This document shows, piece after piece, positions 52,229-60,883 of a stretch of DNA of 64,000 bases (its first letter is position 1; each line of letters opens with the position of its first letter). The notes beneath the pieces were generated by a model. The model searched no databases. It was not told the origin of the DNA and saw only the letters and a program-made list of their open reading frames with translations. Made by a program: the position numbers and the translations under genes. Source of the stretch: a bacterium 1XD21-70 (GTDB lineage: Bacteria > Bacillota > Clostridia > Lachnospirales > Lachnospiraceae); contig RAYB01000012.1 in assembly GCA_003669055.1 (NCBI GenBank), positions 62,001-126,000 on the forward strand, written 5' to 3'.

Positions 52229-53899
52229 ATGAAACAGAATCAGGACGCTATCACCCAAAAGAGGGCGTACTTTGCCGAAAATGGAATGGAACTCTCCGAA
52301 GACCTGAACACAATCCGCATCACAGCCAGGTTCCTGCCCGATAAACGGGACGATCTGACGGACGAGGAAATGGAGGACATGACACTTAAGCAAGTGGAAC
52401 AGGAACAAAAGCGGAAGTGGGAACATAGCTGGAAGTGGTTTGTCTGGCGCCTGATCATCCAGCTTCAGTCGGCCGGACTGCATGAGGCCGTCTATCTGAG
52501 CAATCCCAGGTATCAGGATGTGGAGTACAGGGATTTTTCGGACTTCGAGGAAGCGTACCTGGTTCACTGTGAAGAATCGGGAGCCGGCTTCGGAAAGTCC
52601 GAATGGGACAAGACCATGGGAGTCAGGCTGGTCAGCAGGCTTCCAAAGGAACTCATTGTAGACGAAGATCACCCTTATCTCTCTGTCCGGGACGGCGTAC
52701 TCTTTAACAAAGAACAGACAGAACTGCTCTGGTATCCCTACTGGAAGGAAGGGGAAACCTATACGGTGCCCGATGGCGTCACAAAAATCGGCTACCAGGC
52801 GTTCGCAGGGTATATGACCACCGTTGCAAAGAGAAAGCAGGACGGAAGCAGAGTGGACTACCTCTGGCGCAGGGTATTTGCCAATGTCACAGACAGCGGC
52901 ATGGATACAGAGTATGAGATAAGGCCGGCCTCTGTGGTGAAATACGTGTTCAACAGAAACCTGCGTCATGTGATCATGCCCGACACGGTGACGGTAATCG
53001 AGGAAAATGCATTCGATCACTGCATTTTCCTGAACTCCGTAAAATTGTCCAATGCGCTGGAAGAGATCAGATCCTACGCGTTTAAGGGATGCAAGGAGAT
53101 GAGAGAGATCAGCCTTCCTGACAGTCTGGAGCGTCTCATTGCAGAGCAGCGATATGGCAACAGGTACAGGGCAAGCTTCTTCCCTGATAATCTGGAACGG
53201 GTGAACTTCCTGGGTACCCGGTGCCGGCTCCAGCCGATTATAACACATAAAACATGGAAATTGGGCGTGCCGTATATAACCGAGCCGTACACTCCGCAGT
53301 TTTTTTATGATATATTCAGAAGTAAAAAAGACGTCACGATCACATTTGAGGCCGGAAACGAGCGGTTTTCCTCGGAGGGCGGCGTGATCTTTAATAAGGA
53401 CAGGACGGAACTGATCTACTGTCCCCAGTGGAAAAGCGGCGTCTATACTGTCCCAAAGACCGTTGTACGGATCGGGAAAGGAGCGTTTGCGAGAGTCAGC
53501 AGCGGGCCGACCCGGGTCATCTTCGCGGGCAGCGCGGTGACGGACATCGGGGATGAGGCATTTTCCTACTGCAAGGATCTGACGCATATCGACCTGCGCA
53601 GCATAAAACACATCGGGGACAGGGCGTTTGCCGGCTGCAAGGCTCTGACGCGCATCGATCTGCACAGCGTGGAGCACATCGGAAACGGGGCATTTTCAGA
53701 CTGCACCGCTCTGGGTTCCACAGTCACAATCCCCAGAAGCTGCAGGTCTATGAGTTCCTATGCGTTTTCACATTCTAAAAGGCTGGCAACATCCTTAGAA
53801 ACACTGCGCGTTTCCCAGGACACAAAGATCGTCCGTCCGGATAACATATTTTTACGCAGCTGGGGCGCTGAATTCGTTCCCAGAATCGACCGCTATTGA
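52229..53899 (+). CDS. Cytosolic BspA-type LRR protein 3
   Basis: 556 residues, third member of the tandem family with the same N-terminal domain and LRR_5 repeats (IEENAFDHCIFL, IRSYAFKGCKEM, IGDEAFSYCKDL, IGDRAFAGCKAL, IGNGAFSDCTAL). No export signal. The unit is a duplicate of the LRR2 unit. The next gene, LRR4, begins 118 bp later with its own ribosome site and no operator, so both may share one transcript. Confidence 0.85.
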   Translation: MKQNQDAITQKRAYFAENGMELSEDLNTIRITARFLPDKRDDLTDEEMEDMTLKQVEQEQKRKWEHSWKWFVWRLIIQLQSAGLHEAVYLSNPRYQDVEYRDFSDFEEAYLVHCEESGAGFGKSEWDKTMGVRLVSRLPKELIVDEDHPYLSVRDGVLFNKEQTELLWYPYWKEGETYTVPDGVTKIGYQAFAGYMTTVAKRKQDGSRVDYLWRRVFANVTDSGMDTEYEIRPASVVKYVFNRNLRHVIMPDTVTVIEENAFDHCIFLNSVKLSNALEEIRSYAFKGCKEMREISLPDSLERLIAEQRYGNRYRASFFPDNLERVNFLGTRCRLQPIITHKTWKLGVPYITEPYTPQFFYDIFRSKKDVTITFEAGNERFSSEGGVIFNKDRTELIYCPQWKSGVYTVPKTVVRIGKGAFARVSSGPTRVIFAGSAVTDIGDEAFSYCKDLTHIDLRSIKHIGDRAFAGCKALTRIDLHSVEHIGNGAFSDCTALGSTVTIPRSCRSMSSYAFSHSKRLATSLETLRVSQDTKIVRPDNIFLRSWGAEFVPRIDRY

Positions 53900-54017
53900 C
53901 GGACGCAGACACCATGAAGAACATTTCGGACGGCAATGCTGCTGCCGTCCGAAAGAACACTTCCACAAGGAAACAACACAAACAAAAAGCGAAACAAAAA
54001 AGGAAAGGAAATTACAT

Positions 54018-55277
54018 ATGTCTATGTCAGATATCAAGCGGAGCATTTTAAAAAATCAATTTGATGATTATGAAGAGCCGGAAGATTATGATTCCGAGCC
54101 GCCCAAGCCAGTGGATGATTTTTATATCATCGGAAAATGCCTGGGCAGATACAATGGCCCGGGAGGAAATGTGACCGTTCCGGAAGGCATCACAGAAATC
54201 GAGTACGGGACTTTTCAGAGCCGTGACAGCGTAACAGGCATCACCATCCCAAAGAGCGTTATCAGGATCTCCCCCGGAACCCTTCAGGATTGCATGAATC
54301 TGAGTGAAATCCGGGTGGACGCGGAAAATCCGTGCTATTGTGTCATCAACGGCCTGCTGCTGGAACGGGATGGCACGGTACTGCACAGCTGTCCTCCGAC
54401 AACGTCAGGCGTGCTAAAGATCCCAAAGAGCGTCACTGAGATCGGTGAAAAAGCCTTTGCATTCTGCAGTGGCCTGACCGATATCATCATCCCGGAAAGC
54501 GTCACCAGGATCGGTGACGAGGCCTTTGCGTCCTGCAGTGGCCTGACCGATATCATCATTCCGGAAAGTGTCACCAGGATCGGTGACGGAGCCTTTGCCC
54601 ACTGCAGCGGCCTGACGAGCGTGGCAATTCCAAAGTACACCACGCATATCGGCTGGCTTGCTTTTTGGGGTACGAATCTGACCCGCATTGTGATTCCGGA
54701 GAACGTTGCCAAAATTGCTGACGGAGCCTTTAACGGCTGCACAACTCTGAGTGAAATTCAGGTAGACGCAGGAAATTCGTTTTATTGCATCATCAATGGC
54801 CTGCTGCTGAGTCGGGACGGTTCCGTTCTGTATCAATGTCCGCCGGCAACGTCAGGCGTACTGACGATCCCGGAAAGTGTCGTTAAAATTGCTGACGGAG
54901 CCTTTTCCGCCTGCAAAGGCCTGACCGGGGTGATTATCCCGGAAGGGGTTACACGGATCGGCGAATATGCCTTTGCCGACTGCACAGGCCTGACTCATGT
55001 GAATATCCCGGAGGGGGTTACATGGATCAGCGAAGATGCCTTTGCCGGCTGCACGAGCCTGATCAATGTGACAGTTCCCAAAAGCGTTGTATATATCGGT
55101 GACGGAGCTTTTGAAAACACGGGCCTGGCGGAAGAAACCATTCAGGCCGCATATGACCAGGCAGAAGAGACAGATCTGGAGTCTATGACGTGGAATGATT
55201 TTCCAGACTGGGAGCCTCTTGCGGAGTCTATGATGCAGAATGATCTTTCGGACAACGAGGATGAAGATTATTCGTAA
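54018..55277 (+). CDS. Cytosolic BspA-type LRR protein 4
   Basis: 419 residues, a purer LRR_5 protein than LRR1-3 and lacking their N-terminal domain. After an acidic N-terminus (about 1-35) it has about a dozen 23-residue repeats of the type IPESVTRIGDEAFASCSGLTDI, with two almost identical in sequence, and a short non-repeat insert (GLLLERDGTVLHSCPP, repeated later as GLLLSRDGSVLYQCPP). The C-terminal 45 residues are acidic. AAGGAAATT precedes the ATG. No signal peptide. Such repeats bind proteins in other systems; partner unknown. Confidence 0.85.
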   Translation: MSMSDIKRSILKNQFDDYEEPEDYDSEPPKPVDDFYIIGKCLGRYNGPGGNVTVPEGITEIEYGTFQSRDSVTGITIPKSVIRISPGTLQDCMNLSEIRVDAENPCYCVINGLLLERDGTVLHSCPPTTSGVLKIPKSVTEIGEKAFAFCSGLTDIIIPESVTRIGDEAFASCSGLTDIIIPESVTRIGDGAFAHCSGLTSVAIPKYTTHIGWLAFWGTNLTRIVIPENVAKIADGAFNGCTTLSEIQVDAGNSFYCIINGLLLSRDGSVLYQCPPATSGVLTIPESVVKIADGAFSACKGLTGVIIPEGVTRIGEYAFADCTGLTHVNIPEGVTWISEDAFAGCTSLINVTVPKSVVYIGDGAFENTGLAEETIQAAYDQAEETDLESMTWNDFPDWEPLAESMMQNDLSDNEDEDYS

Positions 55278-55312
55278 AATTTACAGACTGTTTTTTTCAG
55301 ACCTGATATAGT
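55271..55312 (+). promoter_or_regulatory. Island operator-promoter, copy 7
   Basis: TTCGTAAAATTTACAGA (core 55274-55284), 22 bp, then -10 TATAGT (55307-55312). It overlaps the end of LRR4 and drives the 55529-57270 cassette. Confidence 0.7.
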
Positions 55313-55330
55313 AGTATCTGTAAAGCCCGC

Positions 55331-55477
55331 ATGGAAAACGGAATGACCATCCGAAGAGAATCTTCTTCAGGAAAATACGCCGTAATGCCTGAACCGGGCA
55401 GACGTGTCAAGGACAACGGAAACGCCGTGAAACGACAGCGGCGGCTTCGGAGGAGAACGGCACGGAAAAACCTATAG
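55331..55477 (+). CDS. Possible leader ORF of the second cassette
   Basis: 48 codons, starting MENGMTIRRESSSGKYAVMP. The first part matches the 19-codon frames before LRR2 and LRR3, with several synonymous differences. Here it runs on into an Arg-rich tail (VKRQRRLRRRTARKNL). No good ribosome site, so translation is uncertain. Confidence 0.3.
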   Translation: MENGMTIRRESSSGKYAVMPEPGRRVKDNGNAVKRQRRLRRRTARKNL

Positions 55478-55528
55478 AAACAAAGGAATGAAAAACTCAA
55501 AAATTAGGAAAACAGGAGGAAATGAAAA

Positions 55529-55651
55529 ATGGCTATTGATTGGGAATATTACCTTGACGCAGAGGGAGATGAACTTCAGGACGCATATGACCGGGCGGTG
55601 GAAGAGGCAGAGGAAATGCTCGGCTGGGACGAGGATTGGGACAACGATTGA
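55529..55651 (+). CDS. Small acidic 40-residue protein
   Basis: ACAGGAGGA lies 9 bp before the ATG. The product (MAIDWEYYLDAEGDEL and following, to GWDEDWDND) has about 17 Asp/Glu and only one Arg, so it is strongly acidic and perhaps DNA-mimic-like in charge. It occupies the first position after operator copy 7, ahead of the broken ClpP gene. Too short for standard gene calling. Family unknown. Confidence 0.55.
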   Translation: MAIDWEYYLDAEGDELQDAYDRAVEEAEEMLGWDEDWDND

Positions 55652-55692
55652 TGGAATTGAGAAATGCAATCCTGTAAAACAAGCAGAAACCT

Positions 55693-56038
55693 ATGTACAA
55701 TCCAAACGAGGCAAGAATCATCAGGGAATCATCCTACGGCTACCACCTCATCCCGATTCAGGACGAGATGCTGTCCCACCGGGAGGCGGAACTGGTCGGG
55801 GAGGTGGACGCGAACACAGTGAATGCTCTCATCCGGCGGCTGCGCCCTGAAGCTGAAAGCAATCAGCGATGATCTGATGGAAACCAGGCAGATCATTGCC
55901 AGGGTCATCGCAGAGCACTCCGGCAAGAACATGGAGGAAATTCTGGCAAAGACCGCAAACGATTGCTACTTCCGGGCGGAGGAAGCGGTCAAATTCGGGC
56001 TTGCTGACCGCATTATCACAAGCCTTGCGGACAAATAA
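55693..56038 (+). pseudogene. Internally deleted ClpP-like gene
   Basis: The first 51 codons match the start of the 40029 ClpP-like gene (MYNPNEARIIRESSYGYHLIP), and the 3' part (LKLKAISDDLMETRQIIARV to SLADK) matches its end. The middle 248 bp, with the catalytic Ser and His, is missing. The joint falls at GCGCC (55842-55846), which occurs at both borders in the intact gene (40178-40182 and 40426-40430), so a short-repeat deletion is likely. 248 is not a multiple of three, so the halves are out of frame. Confidence 0.85.
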
Positions 56039-56145
56039 CTCCGCGGCAGACAAAAATCCGATACAGCACATCCCGGCAGCCGCAGATGGCTGCCGGGAAA
56101 ACAGGAGAAGCCCGCAACCGGAGCGGAATATGGAAAGGAGGCTTT

Positions 56146-57270
56146 ATGAGAAACATGGAAAGAACGATTCTGCCGCTGGATGAGCGGCTGAAGATGGCGG
56201 CAAAATCTCAGGCGACCTCGCCTGAGGCCGCCGCAAGGCTGGTACAGCGGCTTTATGGGATACATACAGCGTATCTTTTTTGCGGAAATGCGAACTGTGA
56301 CATCATGGAAGGGCTAACCGGCGAGTTCTGGGAGTGCCTGGAGAATAATCTTCTTCATTACGGCGGCTTCTGCCACAGCTTTCGTCTGGCAATCGAGCAC
56401 GATAACGACTTTTTTGCGGCAATCTCATCTGATGCATCTGAGGAGGAAGCCTTTGACCCGTACCGGCCCGTCTGGGGCGTCCGGGCAAATAATGCCTTGG
56501 TTTTACTGGGACTGCTCCTGCTGGATCACGCAAAGGGCGGGATGAAATATCGAAATATATACTACTGTACGCGGATGACTCTGAAGCAGTATCTGGACGC
56601 CCTGGTGGATCTGAGTTTTCAGGAGGACGGAACGCAAGATGGAGATCGGGCGGAGAGTTTCTGGATTTGGCGGGAATCGTTTCTGAAAGGCAAAGACAAA
56701 GCCTGGAGCCTGAAAGAGGCTTTGGCCGACATCCTCAGGCGTTATATCGCCGCGTGGCAGGAATTTGATCATCTGAATCATATTCTCCGCTGCATGGGCG
56801 CTCTCTCCTGCTATCTGGAACAGGAAGAGGCAGAAAGAGTTCTCCCCCAGGAGGAAGAGGAGCGCATCCGGCGCTTCCGGAAGGCTCTCTGCCGGTATGG
56901 CACTGACCTGGAGGGATGGGAACTGGTGGAGACAGATAAGCGATACCTGGATCCGCTTGGGTATTATTTCTCTCTGGCCTGTGAATATCCGGAGGATGTG
57001 CCGGATCCCGGCAGCAAAGATGTCGCCCCGGGAACCCTGCGCAGCCAGATTTTCCTCTCTGATCGGAACTACAGGCCCAAAGCCTTAAGAAACCTTGCCG
57101 AAAAATCCCCCTCCCAGGATCTGCGGGAACTTTTGGAAAAGAGTATCTCCGAGGAGCGGCTGGCCCGTGCCATGCAGGAAATCAATATAGCGGTAACCGA
57201 TCTGTACATGCTGTTCGTGGAGCCCTATCTGCGCATGGGGGAATACCATTATGAGAGGCATCTGGAATAG
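56146..57270 (+). CDS. Island family B protein, second copy
   Basis: 374 residues, paralogue of 42099-43214 over its full length (GLTGEFWECL, HSFRLAIEHDND, YYCTRMTLKQYLDAL, AAWQEFDHLNHI, LSCYLEQEEA, VPDPGSKDVAPGTLRSQIFLS). GGAAAGGAGG precedes the ATG; the longer frame runs into the intergenic hairpin. Unlike the first copy it has no VirD4-like gene in front, and its ClpP is broken, yet the gene itself is intact. So family B may function without the other two. Function unknown. Confidence 0.8.
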   Translation: MRNMERTILPLDERLKMAAKSQATSPEAAARLVQRLYGIHTAYLFCGNANCDIMEGLTGEFWECLENNLLHYGGFCHSFRLAIEHDNDFFAAISSDASEEEAFDPYRPVWGVRANNALVLLGLLLLDHAKGGMKYRNIYYCTRMTLKQYLDALVDLSFQEDGTQDGDRAESFWIWRESFLKGKDKAWSLKEALADILRRYIAAWQEFDHLNHILRCMGALSCYLEQEEAERVLPQEEEERIRRFRKALCRYGTDLEGWELVETDKRYLDPLGYYFSLACEYPEDVPDPGSKDVAPGTLRSQIFLSDRNYRPKALRNLAEKSPSQDLRELLEKSISEERLARAMQEINIAVTDLYMLFVEPYLRMGEYHYERHLE

Positions 57271-57350
57271 GATTTGTCAGAAAGACACCAGAACCGGAAA
57301 AGAACATAACAAAATAAACTTTTCAATCATCCGGTTCTGATACAGAACGC

Positions 57351-57375
57351 GGCGGAAAGCAGAACCGCCTTTTTT
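57351..57375 (+). terminator. Terminator of the second cassette
   Basis: GGCGG (57351-57355) pairs with CCGCC (57365-57369), followed by TTTTTT. A further hairpin, GTTCTG/CAGAAC, lies at 57334-57348. Confidence 0.65.
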
Positions 57376-57689
57376 CTATACCTCAAAGCCAAAATTTTTT
57401 GCGGAAAGCTTTATAACATAATTGGGACGATAGATGTCCATATAAATTTTCAGGCTCTTTGCTGCAAAAAGTTTGGAATTGGAGGTGATTGTAATGTCTT
57501 TATCCATCAATGATGCCAAAATTTTCCGTTGATGCGTTCCACTGCGGCAGCATCCACGGCTTCCGTGCCATACTGGATCACGCCCCACCCATTACGCATC
57601 TTTTGAAAATATTCTCCCTGGCTGATATGGCCCGGTAAGCCTAAGATTCCGTATTGTATGGCATAGATAGGACAGAGATAACAGATCAT
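57376..57689 (-). pseudogene. Small gene broken by one frameshift
   Basis: The frame from ATG 57689 (MICYLCPIYAIQYGILGLPG) stops after about 60 codons, but the neighbouring frame continues with plausible protein (LASLMDKDITITSNSKLFAA to NFGFEV). They meet at an AAAATTTT tract, where a one-base change restores a single protein of about 104 residues. Family unknown; size and place fit an immunity-type gene. Confidence 0.5.
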
Positions 57690-57693
57690 GGCC

Positions 57694-58480
57694 TCATATC
57701 CGCCGCCCCTGAAATAACCGATAAACTGATTCTTTCCACTGTTCGGTTGTCCTTACGTTCTTATAGCTGAAAACTTTCGCCGGTTTCTGGCCGGGCGGCG
57801 TTCCCAGCAGGCTCTTCCAGCCAAAAGAAATGGATTCTGTCGGATGTTTCTCCAGATATTCCTCCCAAGGATGCCTGGCAGGCGCCGTTTTCCTGTGGCA
57901 GGCTTCCATGGCTTTCTGCCTGTCACGGATCTCCTCTTCCTGTGCTTTTTCCTCATAATAATCGGACGTCTTCACCGGGCGCCCCTGGGTATGGAAATAA
58001 TAGGCAGCACAGCCCTGTGTCTTTGTCATCCAGTAATAGTTTGCACTCCATAAAGCGGGCATAATCCGCCCCCGGTCTCCCCGGTTCAAAACCTCTTCCA
58101 GCTTAAGCCTATTGCTGTTCCACCATTTTTCCCACTCCTCCGGTTCTACTTCCCCCGCCGCAACGCGCAGAAACATCTGTTTCATCACGTTCTGAAATTC
58201 TATCCTTATTCTTCCTCTCCATTTCTTTCCGCCACTGCATACTGAAAGCCTGCGCTCATGCCGCATGTCCCATTGGAATGTACCTTATAATCTCTGTTAA
58301 ATTCATCCTCCGGCAGTAAATCCAGCTCTTCCTTTGGCAAGATGCCTTTCACGAACTTTACTTCCCCTGTTTCCTGGTTCCGACTGAGCAGGAACACGGT
58401 ACCTCCGCTGTTTTTTCTGCCGCATGGTAGATATGGTCAATTTCCTGTCGTGTCTCATCTGTTCCCGTTTTTCCCTTCAT
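57694..58480 (-). pseudogene. EWEKWW family gene with two frameshifts
   Basis: Three overlapping frames together make one protein: MKGKTGTDETRQEIDHIYHA from 58480; then TVFLLSRNQETGEVKFVKGI to AVAERNGEE; then IEFQNVMKQMFLRVAAGEVE, PEEWEKWWNSN, to the end at 57694. One shift lies near 58400 and one near 58205. The third part is an intact-looking 190-codon frame and might be translated by itself. A shorter relative is at 43175-43546. Confidence 0.6.
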
Positions 58481-58504
58481 ACCCTGCTCAAATTCCGTCC
58501 TCTT

Positions 58505-60232
58505 TTATATCGCTTCTCCAAGCCCTTCCATGACTTCCATAAGCTTCTTATACCCTGCCTCGCTGGCGGCTCCATAAAGCACTTCCAGGTCACCGCATTC
58601 CATGACCACAGCTATATTGTCAGAGGCATTACTGTAAAAACTCATATCCATACCCAACCAGCCAGAAAGCCCAAAGGGTTGTTTTTCAAGGCCTGACCGG
58701 ACGGTTTCCAGTTCTTCCTCTGTAAGCCAGTACATAAGCCCCTCCCCATGAAAAGCAAAGGCAAATACCGATTCATAAGCAAGGGCAGCCCTCAGAAATC
58801 CGCTGAGCGTTCCGGCGCACAAGGTCCATCTGTGGTCATTTATCTGATCCGCAGCCACATAAACCGGCGGGTCTGCTTTGGTCAGGTCTTTTCTTCGGAT
58901 TCCCGCCCGGCAGCACCCTTGATTTTCAATCAGGATTACCAGATAATCGCTGTCCTTTAACCAGTCCCATTGATCGAAATCTTCCGGCCTGATCCACTTA
59001 TCCTGTACCCTGTGTATCGCCTCCGTGCGCGCCGCCCTATTCCAAAACTCTTCCAGCACGGGAGGAAGGGGATTAAAATATTTTTTCACAACAGCCAGTT
59101 CTTCTGTGTATCCCTGCAGTTCTTCCACTCCATACAACTGCCGAATCATTTCCATATAATCTCTCTGATTCTGTCCCTGAGCGCTCGCATCCTGCGGCTC
59201 TGCTTCCTGTTCTTCCGTAAACAGGTAAGGGATCCCCTGCCACATAAGCTTTGGCATTTCTTCCAGCCTGTTGAAATAGAGGCAGATGATCTGGTCGTCT
59301 CCCCAGTAGCCGGATTCCGGCTTTCTGGTGCAGGCTGTGATATGATAATAACCGTCCGGCAGAGACAGCACCTGATCCTGTGGGAAATCCGGATTCCAGT
59401 CACTCAGCCACAGGTCTCCAAACTGCAGGGAACCGCCCCTTACCTCCACCGCCAGCCGGATCATCACCGGAAACTCTTTCTCCGCATTGGAATCCGGATA
59501 GCCGGGTCGGAACCAGAGAATAAAATCGCCTCCCGTACCCGTACAGAACGCCGTGATATCCCCTTTTCGGATATGCTCCCCCACCTGTTTCGGATTCGTG
59601 AATTCTGCTGTCAAAAAGTCGCTCCCCGGAACAACATATCTCATAACCTCTGGGGAAAACAGGACAATCCCCATGCCATCAATGCTCAAATGCGCTATAT
59701 CTCCCAGATGCAGCGGCTCCTCTGATGCCGGGCTGCCCTCAGAAAGAGCCCCCTCCCCACAGGGCTGCCCTGCCGCCTTTGGTTCTTCTGTTTTTTCTTC
59801 TTTTATCTCCTGGAGGCAAGACAGCTGTTCCAGCACCTCCCTATGTTTCAGCTGGCTATAAGGAGGCAGGAGGACTTTTTTCAGCGCCGGAAGTTCTGCC
59901 AGCAGGCGGCAGTCTGAAAAGTTGGTATCCTGCAGATCCAGGGTATTTAGACTTTTGCATCCGGCCAGAAAAGAATAGTCGTCGATTGCCACATCGTGAA
60001 GGGACAGCTGCTTTAGCTTTGCCATTTCCCCAATCAGAGAAAAATCATTTTCCTTTACTATGAGCCAGGAAGGAAGACGTATGTCCTCTACTTTTTTAAC
60101 AGCCGAAAAATTTCTCCTTCTGCTGTCCAGGCTTTTCATTTTCGTCAGATCGCTGAATGTCTGCAGGTCATGTCCTGTGTTTCTCTGAATCCAGATCACA
60201 AGTCTCGGATCGATCCCATACTGTTTCATCAC
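58505..60232 (-). CDS. N-terminal LRR protein with beta-rich C-terminus
   Basis: 575 residues. GTG start after AGGAGG; an ATG is the next codon. The N-terminal 145 residues hold the LRR module shared with 43579-45033 (LKQLSLHDVAIDDYSFL, LNTLDLQDTNFSDCRLL). After a Glu/Ser/Pro-rich linker comes a beta-rich domain (about 180-345: GMGIVLFSPEVMRYVVPG, YYHITACTRKPESGYWG), then a further domain that may be of immunity type (YLVILIENQGCCRAGI, MSFYSNASDNIAVVMECGD). No signal peptide. No palindrome upstream. Function unknown. Confidence 0.72.
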   Translation of the reverse strand: MMKQYGIDPRLVIWIQRNTGHDLQTFSDLTKMKSLDSRRRNFSAVKKVEDIRLPSWLIVKENDFSLIGEMAKLKQLSLHDVAIDDYSFLAGCKSLNTLDLQDTNFSDCRLLAELPALKKVLLPPYSQLKHREVLEQLSCLQEIKEEKTEEPKAAGQPCGEGALSEGSPASEEPLHLGDIAHLSIDGMGIVLFSPEVMRYVVPGSDFLTAEFTNPKQVGEHIRKGDITAFCTGTGGDFILWFRPGYPDSNAEKEFPVMIRLAVEVRGGSLQFGDLWLSDWNPDFPQDQVLSLPDGYYHITACTRKPESGYWGDDQIICLYFNRLEEMPKLMWQGIPYLFTEEQEAEPQDASAQGQNQRDYMEMIRQLYGVEELQGYTEELAVVKKYFNPLPPVLEEFWNRAARTEAIHRVQDKWIRPEDFDQWDWLKDSDYLVILIENQGCCRAGIRRKDLTKADPPVYVAADQINDHRWTLCAGTLSGFLRAALAYESVFAFAFHGEGLMYWLTEEELETVRSGLEKQPFGLSGWLGMDMSFYSNASDNIAVVMECGDLEVLYGAASEAGYKKLMEVMEGLGEAI

Positions 60233-60288
60233 TTTAAAAGTTCCTCCTAATTAAAAATCCTTGCTCACAACCGGCTCCGTTTCCCTGC

Positions 60289-60840
60289 TTATTCGACTTT
60301 CAGGTCATATTCTTCCGGCGACTTTATGTTGATTGTACAGAACCTGTATGTTTCTTTGTCTTCATATGCCCCTTTACAAATAAAACAGCCGTTCACAGTT
60401 TTGACAGACTGCCTTCGCACGATTTTTTTCAGTCCGTCAAACAGCTTCTTTGCCGCTGCATTGTCATAATGCATCGTTGCTGTCTCCGTGGGGAAGATTG
60501 CCGTTTCCTGGTACACGCCGTTTAAGTCTATATCTATCCGTTCTATATTTTCGTCACAAAGGGAAGTATATCGTATCCCTCCCCTCTCGTGGTCGCTCCA
60601 TCTGTATTCTTTCCAGGAGCAGGCAGTTGTTCCTGAAAATGCAAGAATCTGCTTATTGCCCTGATGGGAGCCGAAAAAATTAGTTCCCAGGTCTGGCAGG
60701 CTGGCAGCGTCCTTGAAAAAGACAGGGCCTTCATCTGAATATGTGGGCACATAATAAACATCAAACTTACTCTGAAATTCTTCCAGGATAGCCTGCAGAT
60801 CCTCTCGTTTGGCATAAAAGCGAAATCTCCGTACCTTCAT
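60289..60840 (-). CDS. Small unknown protein upstream of LRR gene
   Basis: 183 residues, alpha/beta composition (FRFYAKREDLQAILEEFQSKFDVYYVP, then TNFFGSHQGNKQILAF). GGAGG is well placed for the ATG at 60840; an ATG two codons earlier is too close to it. It runs in the same direction as the LRR gene 56 bp downstream. No family recognised. Its size, lack of signal and position in a strip of decaying small genes fit an immunity-like protein, without direct proof. Confidence 0.6.
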   Translation of the reverse strand: MKVRRFRFYAKREDLQAILEEFQSKFDVYYVPTYSDEGPVFFKDAASLPDLGTNFFGSHQGNKQILAFSGTTACSWKEYRWSDHERGGIRYTSLCDENIERIDIDLNGVYQETAIFPTETATMHYDNAAAKKLFDGLKKIVRRQSVKTVNGCFICKGAYEDKETYRFCTINIKSPEEYDLKVE

Positions 60841-60883
60841 ATGCATCTGCCTCCTTTCCAAACATTCCATGTCTGGACACCGA

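Larger units (their letters stand above)
49912..53973 (+). repeat. Tandem 2,062-bp duplication (LRR2 and LRR3 units)
   Basis: Operator cores (49915, 51977) and start codons (50167, 52229) are both exactly 2,062 bp apart. Leader, gene and trailing hairpin are all duplicated. Identity is high in the leader and lower within the repeats. Confidence 0.85.

Noticed and set aside
50047-53677. Long antisense frames opposite LRR2 and LRR3 (each about 520 codons), and a similar one opposite LRR1
   Set aside because: They mirror the codon pattern of the LRR repeats, have no ribosome site, and translate to low-likelihood protein.
47881-53990. Regular palindromes considered as CRISPR-like repeats
   Set aside because: Copies are about 2 kb apart and each precedes a gene, so they are operators and not an array.
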